This document shows positions 6,883 to 9,816 of a DNA stretch of 9,816 nt, piece by piece. Origin of the DNA: Pseudomonadota bacterium. Its GTDB lineage: Bacteria; Myxococcota; Myxococcia; Myxococcales; Anaeromyxobacteraceae. The notes below the pieces were generated by a model, which was not told the origin of the DNA, searched no databases, and saw nothing but the letters and a program-made list of their open reading frames with translations. Each line of letters begins with the position of its first letter. Position 1 is the stretch's first letter. A program made the position numbers and the translations under genes. The DNA is taken from positions 1 to 9,816 of the forward strand of contig JAEYZK010000153.1 in NCBI GenBank assembly GCA_023428085.1. The letters run 5' to 3'.

Positions 6883-6921
6883 GTGCGCCATGGCCGGCCC
6901 GCCAGGGCCGGCCTGGTGCAC
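6883..6921 (+). terminator. Long stem-loop after the FKBP gene, probable transcription terminator
   Basis: GTGCGCCA (6883-6890) pairs with TGGTGCAC (6914-6921) with one G-T wobble, and GGCCGGCC (6892-6899) pairs with GGCCGGCC (6906-6913). This gives a 16-bp stem broken only by a bulged T at 6891, with a 6-base loop (6900-6905). It starts 10 bases after the FKBP stop. There is no T-tract after it, so it would act as an intrinsic terminator only without a U-run, or as an mRNA 3'-end stabiliser. Confidence 0.55.
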
Positions 6922-6927
6922 GGTCCG

Positions 6928-6956
6928 TTGCAGCCCGGCGTGGTGGCTGCTAAGAC
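6928..6956 (+). promoter_or_regulatory. Weak candidate promoter for the GST gene
   Basis: TTGCAG (6928-6933) and TAAGAC (6951-6956) are 17 bases apart, each matching only about 3 of 6 consensus positions. The spacing would put the start site on the A of ATG 6963, giving a leaderless mRNA, and no Shine-Dalgarno sequence precedes that ATG. Tentative. Confidence 0.25.
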
Positions 6957-6962
6957 GCCAGC

Positions 6963-7601
6963 ATGTCCGACGCGCTCGTCCTCCACGGCAACTCCAGCTG
7001 GACCAGCCCCTACGTCTTCTCCGTCTTCGTCACGCTGAAGGAGAAGGGCCTCCCCTTCCAGATGGAGGTCCTCGACCTCGAGAAGGGCGAGCACCAGCGG
7101 TCCCCCTACGAGGCGGCCTCGATCACGGCGCGTGTGCCGGCGCTCCGCCACGGCGACCTCTGGCTCGCCGAGTCGTCGGCGATCGACGAGTACCTCGAGG
7201 ACGTCTTCCCCCCGCCCGCCCACGCGCGCCTCTACCCCGAGGATCCGAAGGGGCGGGCCAGGGTCCGCATGGTGCAGGCGTTCGTGCGGAGCGACCTCCT
7301 CGCCCTCCGCGAGGAGCGGCCCACCTCCACGATGTTCGCCGGAGACGTCCCGAAGCCGCTCTCGCCCGCAGCCCGCGCCGCGGCCGAGCGGCTCGTCCGG
7401 ATCGCCGACCGGTTCCTGCCGCAGGGGGCCCAGCACGTGGCGGGCGCGTTCACGATCGCCGACGCGGACCTCGCCCTGATGCTCCAGCGGCTCGTCTACA
7501 ACGGCGACCCCTGCCCCGAGCGCCTCGCCGAGTACGCGCAGCGGGTCTTCCGGCGGCCGTCGATCCGCGAGTGGCTCTCGCACACGAAGTGGAAGGACTG
7601 A
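6963..7601 (+). CDS. yfcF: Glutathione S-transferase, YfcF-like
   Basis: The 212-residue protein has the two-domain cytosolic GST architecture. The thioredoxin-like N-terminal domain (1-82) carries Ser15-Pro16-Tyr17 at the active-site turn, the cis-Pro in ARVPAL (Pro59), and the glutathione-binding pair Glu70-Ser71 in AESSAIDEYLED. The all-helical C-terminal domain contains RSDLLALREERPTSTMFAG and the N-capping box TIADADLALML. From memory, several of these blocks match E. coli YfcF closely (ESSAI-EYLED, LRSDL--IREERPT--FAG, IAD-DLALM--RLV--GD), and the length is nearly the same (214). YfcF has glutathione transferase and peroxidase activity and contributes to oxidative-stress defence. A cytoplasmic detoxification role is inferred. 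The start ATG 6963 has no ribosome site but begins exactly where the fold does. The next gene follows after 5 bases. Confidence 0.92.
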   Translation: MSDALVLHGNSSWTSPYVFSVFVTLKEKGLPFQMEVLDLEKGEHQRSPYEAASITARVPALRHGDLWLAESSAIDEYLEDVFPPPAHARLYPEDPKGRARVRMVQAFVRSDLLALREERPTSTMFAGDVPKPLSPAARAAAERLVRIADRFLPQGAQHVAGAFTIADADLALMLQRLVYNGDPCPERLAEYAQRVFRRPSIREWLSHTKWKD

Positions 7602-7606
7602 CGTCC

Positions 7607-8047
7607 ATGCGGACCGACGACCCCGGGGCCATCGCCGCCGCGCTCGCGCCGTTCCGGACGGCGATCCTCACCACCCGCGGCGCGGACGGCCACCTGCGGT
7701 GCCGGCCCATGGCGATGCGCCACGCGCTCCGCGGCGAGGAGATCTGGTTCGCGAGCGCCGCCGACAGCGGCAAGTGCCGCGACCTCGAGCACGATCCGCG
7801 GTGCGCGCTCGTCTTCTTCGACTCGGCGTCCGGCACCACGCTCTCCGTGTCCGGGCAGGGCGAGGTGATCCGCGACCGCAAGCTGACCGCGTCGCTCTGG
7901 GACCGCTCCTGGGACCGCTGGGTGCCCGCCGGGATCGAGCCCAGCGAGGTCGTGCTCCTCCGCGTCATCCCCCAGCTCGTCGAGCGCCACGACGGCGCCA
8001 CCGGGCGCGTGGAGGTCCTCTTCGAGGCCGCGCGCCGCGGCGGCTGA
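7607..8047 (+). CDS. Pyridoxamine 5'-phosphate oxidase-like FMN-binding split-barrel protein (general stress protein 26 type)
   Basis: This 146-residue protein has the small FMN split-barrel pattern. An N-terminal helix is followed by strand AILTTRGADGHLRCRPM (19-35), then IWFASAADSGKCRDL with HDPRCALVFFD (46-72), a strand TTLSVSGQGEVIRD (77-90), and a Trp-rich helix SLWDRSWDRWVPAGIEPSE (96-114) leading to VVLLRVIP. The W-x-x-x-W-x-x-W-x-P-x-G pattern before a LLRV strand is typical of the stress-protein branch rather than of PdxH, which is longer. Members bind flavin; their substrate is generally unknown. ATG 7607 follows the GST stop by 5 bases, with AAGGA about 9 bases upstream inside the GST gene's end, so the two are probably coupled. 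A redox or stress role with the GST is inferred from this pairing only. Confidence 0.85.
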   Translation: MRTDDPGAIAAALAPFRTAILTTRGADGHLRCRPMAMRHALRGEEIWFASAADSGKCRDLEHDPRCALVFFDSASGTTLSVSGQGEVIRDRKLTASLWDRSWDRWVPAGIEPSEVVLLRVIPQLVERHDGATGRVEVLFEAARRGG

Positions 8048-8112
8048 TCGCCGCCGGAACGCCCGCGACCCAGGGTCACGTCGCGCCGGCCGCGCCCCTC
8101 CGCCCCCCCCCC

Positions 8113-8158
8113 GCGCGCGGGACACCGCGCCGGTGTGGGCGCGGGCCCACTCGCGCGC
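8113..8158. repeat. Nested inverted repeats able to form a three-way junction
   Basis: GCGCGCG (8113-8119) pairs with CGCGCGC (8152-8158) as a 7-bp closing stem. Inside it are two neighbouring hairpins: ACACCG/CGGTGT (8122-8127 with 8131-8136, 3-base loop) and GTGGGC/GCCCAC (8135-8140 with 8145-8150, 4-base loop). The two share bases 8135-8136, so one stem shortens when both form. It lies 66 bases after the FMN-barrel gene and may end its transcript. In sequence this G+C-rich some self-pairing is expected. Confidence 0.45.
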
Positions 8159-8235
8159 AGGGCGGCGCCGATTCGGACCGGGCGGAGTTCTTGATACAGA
8201 TCCAGGACGTCGATCCGGGCTCCTCCCGGCGGCCC

Positions 8236-8240
8236 AGGAG
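8236..8240 (+). promoter_or_regulatory. Ribosome binding site of the chemotaxis receptor gene
   Basis: AGGAG lies 6 bases before ATG 8247 and fixes the start codon. Confidence 0.8.
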
Positions 8241-8246
8241 CGGTGC

Positions 8247-9816
8247 ATGTTCACGGTCCGTTCACTCCGCTGGAAGATGCTGATCCCCGCCCTGGTGGCC
8301 GTCGTCGCCACGACCGTGGCGACGGTGGTGACGCTCGGCCTCTCCAACCGCGCCCGGGGCAGGCTCGAGGACGCGCGGAGGAAGAACCTGCCGGCGCTGC
8401 TCTTCCACCAGGACATGCACGCGAAGCTGGGGCAGCTCGACGCGCTCCTGAAGTACGTGGGCGAGTCCCGGCGCATGGACGACAAGATCGACCTCGCCGA
8501 GGACGCCTACTACGAGATGAAGGATCGGTTCGAGGCCGAGGGCGCGCTCGTCCTGGGCGCCGCCGAGTCGAAGAAGCTCGTCGGCGACCTCGAGAAGTAC
8601 TGGACCGACGCGAACGTGGACGTCGCGCGGAAGGTGAGCTTCCGGCTCAAGTTCGAGGCGGAGCGGTGCACGCGCCCGGACTGGCAGCACGCGTCGGGCG
8701 CGAGCCAGGAGGAGCGGCAGATGACCGGCGACTCCGCGGCGATCGAGAACTACTACCAGGCCCTGTACGCCCGCTTCGCGGAGGGGGCGAAGAACGCGCA
8801 GGCAGCCATGGACGCCGCGCTCGACGAGGCGAACCGGGAGCAGGAGCGGTCCATCCTCGTCGGCGCGTTCATCCTCTTCGCCGCGGCCGCGCTCGGCGTG
8901 GCCGTCGCCTGGATCGTCTCGGGCTCCACCGCGCGGCCGGTCCGGAACCTCTCGCAGGCCGCGCTCCGGATCGCGCAGGGCGACCTCACGCAGCCGGTGA
9001 CGATCGAGTCCGAGGACGAGGTCGGGGTCCTCGCCCGCTCGTTCCAGCAGATGGTCACGCGCCTCCGCGCGCTCGTCGCCACGCTCCAGGCGGCCTCCGA
9101 GGAGATGGCCGCCGCCGCCGAGCAGCTCTCCGATCACACCCGCGCGCAGTCCGCGATGCTCGAGCGGCAGGCGAGCGGCGTCGCCGAGACCAGCTCCACC
9201 ACGCGCCAGCTGGAGCAGTCCTCCTCCGTCGCCGCCTCGCGCGCCGCCGCCGTGCTCGAGGTCGCGCGCAAGGCCGGGGAGATGAGCGAGTCCGGCCGCG
9301 AGGCCGCCGAGCGGAGCGCCGGCGAGCTCTCCCGGATCCAGGGCTCCGTCGAGGGCATCGTCACGCAGTCGAGCCAGCTCCTCGACCAGGCGCGGCAGAT
9401 CGGCGACATCGTCGAGACCGTCCGCGACCTCGCCACCCAGTCCCACGTCCTCTCGCTCAACGCCTCCATCGAGGCCGCCAAGGCCGGCGAGGCAGGCAAG
9501 AGCTTCGCCGTCGTCGCGCAGGAGGTCCGCGCCCTCGCCGAGCAGTCCGGCCACGGCGCCGCCCGCATCGGCAAGATGGTCGAGGACATGCTCGCGGCCG
9601 TGCAGAACACCCGCGATCTGACCGAGCGCGGCACCCAGGGCATGACGGGCTCGCTCGACCAGATCCGGGCCTCCGGCGAGAGCCTCCGGGAGATCGGCGG
9701 CATCGTCCGCGAGACGAGCGACGCCGCCCTGCACATCGCCTCCGCCGTGCAGCAGCAGTCCACCGGCATCACCCAGATCGCCACCGCCATGCGCGACCTC
9801 GACAAGGGCATGGAGG
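8247..9816 (+). CDS. Methyl-accepting chemotaxis protein, 3' end outside window
   Basis: The frame opens at ATG 8247 and runs through the window end (523 codons). After a short basic N-terminus (LRWK) comes TM1 (about 11-32), then a mostly helical periplasmic sensor domain (about 33-202). TM2 follows (about 203-224, ILVGAFILFAAAALGVAVAW), then a HAMP domain (about 226-277, with ARPVRNLSQA and GDLTQPV), then the cytoplasmic signalling coiled coil. The hairpin tip that contacts CheA and CheW is at 398-415 (QSHVLSLNASIEAAKAGE) followed by GKSFAVVAQEVRALAEQS. It should be an inner-membrane chemoreceptor acting through CheA/CheW; the ligand is unknown. The sensor domain looks like a four-helix-bundle type, has one Cys (in ERCTRPDW) and no CxxCH heme motif. 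The tip departs from the usual consensus at several positions. No che genes are visible here. Confidence 0.93.
   Translation, partial: MFTVRSLRWKMLIPALVAVVATTVATVVTLGLSNRARGRLEDARRKNLPALLFHQDMHAKLGQLDALLKYVGESRRMDDKIDLAEDAYYEMKDRFEAEGALVLGAAESKKLVGDLEKYWTDANVDVARKVSFRLKFEAERCTRPDWQHASGASQEERQMTGDSAAIENYYQALYARFAEGAKNAQAAMDAALDEANREQERSILVGAFILFAAAALGVAVAWIVSGSTARPVRNLSQAALRIAQGDLTQPVTIESEDEVGVLARSFQQMVTRLRALVATLQAASEEMAAAAEQLSDHTRAQSAMLERQASGVAETSSTTRQLEQSSSVAASRAAAVLEVARKAGEMSESGREAAERSAGELSRIQGSVEGIVTQSSQLLDQARQIGDIVETVRDLATQSHVLSLNASIEAAKAGEAGKSFAVVAQEVRALAEQSGHGAARIGKMVEDMLAAVQNTRDLTERGTQGMTGSLDQIRASGESLREIGGIVRETSDAALHIASAVQQQSTGITQIATAMRDLDKGME

Larger units (their letters stand above)
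8048..8246. other. Intergenic region with C10 run and inverted-repeat cluster
   Basis: These 199 bases contain a run of ten C (8103-8112), then a group of nested inverted repeats (8113-8158, listed separately), then a relatively A+T-richer patch around 8187-8203. The promoter of the chemotaxis gene is presumably in the latter part, but I see no sigma-70 or sigma-54 element good enough to call. Confidence 0.5.

Noticed and set aside
8191..8219. TTGATA as the -35 box of the chemotaxis gene
   Set aside because: The hexamer 17 bases downstream is TCCGGG, which is not a -10 element, and no alternative spacing gave a better pair.
8262..9734. A 490-residue minus-strand open frame opposite the chemotaxis gene
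   Set aside because: The plus strand encodes a full MCP architecture with a good ribosome site. The antisense product is Leu/Gly/Arg-rich with no recognisable fold.
1..9816. Defence island, biosynthetic cluster or other new multi-gene system
   Set aside because: Apart from one broken HNH fragment, all genes belong to widespread housekeeping, stress, envelope or signalling families, with no co-directional group of unknown genes.

Overview
The window is a very G+C-rich bacterial chromosome segment with dense genes, third codon positions almost all G or C, and GTG starts. Protein content and composition (acetyl-CoA synthetase, an HNH endonuclease type common in myxobacteria, an MCP with a myxobacterial-style signalling tip) suggest a myxococcotal relative such as Anaeromyxobacter. 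That is an inference from familiarity, not a search. I see no rRNA, tRNA, CRISPR array, insertion sequence or prophage gene.

Layout: (1) 1-414, the 3' part of a GlcG/HbpS-type (DUF336) protein. (2) 466-1212, a class I SAM-dependent methyltransferase. (3) 1209-1562, a decayed C-terminal fragment of an HNH endonuclease with two compensating frameshifts, touching the methyltransferase stop codon. (4) 1563-1753, a convergent spacer with no gene. (5) 1754-2716 on the minus strand, an LD-carboxypeptidase (family S66) for peptidoglycan recycling. (6) 2717-2931, a divergent promoter region. (7) 2932-6872, three plus-strand genes probably co-transcribed: acetyl-CoA synthetase, an AI-2E/PerM-family membrane protein, and an exported FKBP-type prolyl isomerase; the last two overlap by four bases. 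(8) 6873-6962, a spacer with a long hairpin. (9) 6963-8047, a YfcF-like glutathione S-transferase followed closely by a small FMN-binding split-barrel protein. (10) 8048-8246, a spacer holding a C10 run and a nested inverted-repeat cluster. (11) 8247 to the window end, a methyl-accepting chemotaxis protein cut off at the edge.

How the genes fit together: AcsA activates acetate and is the one clear central-metabolism gene. The GST and the FMN-barrel protein form a likely two-gene stress or detoxification unit. The other genes act at the envelope (LdcA, AI-2E-family protein, FKBP) or in signalling (MCP), with no obvious shared pathway.

No new multi-gene system is visible. The most interesting items are the doubly frameshifted HNH remnant, two genes whose best promoter candidates would give leaderless mRNAs with the same geometry, two strong intergenic secondary structures, and a somewhat divergent MCP tip.
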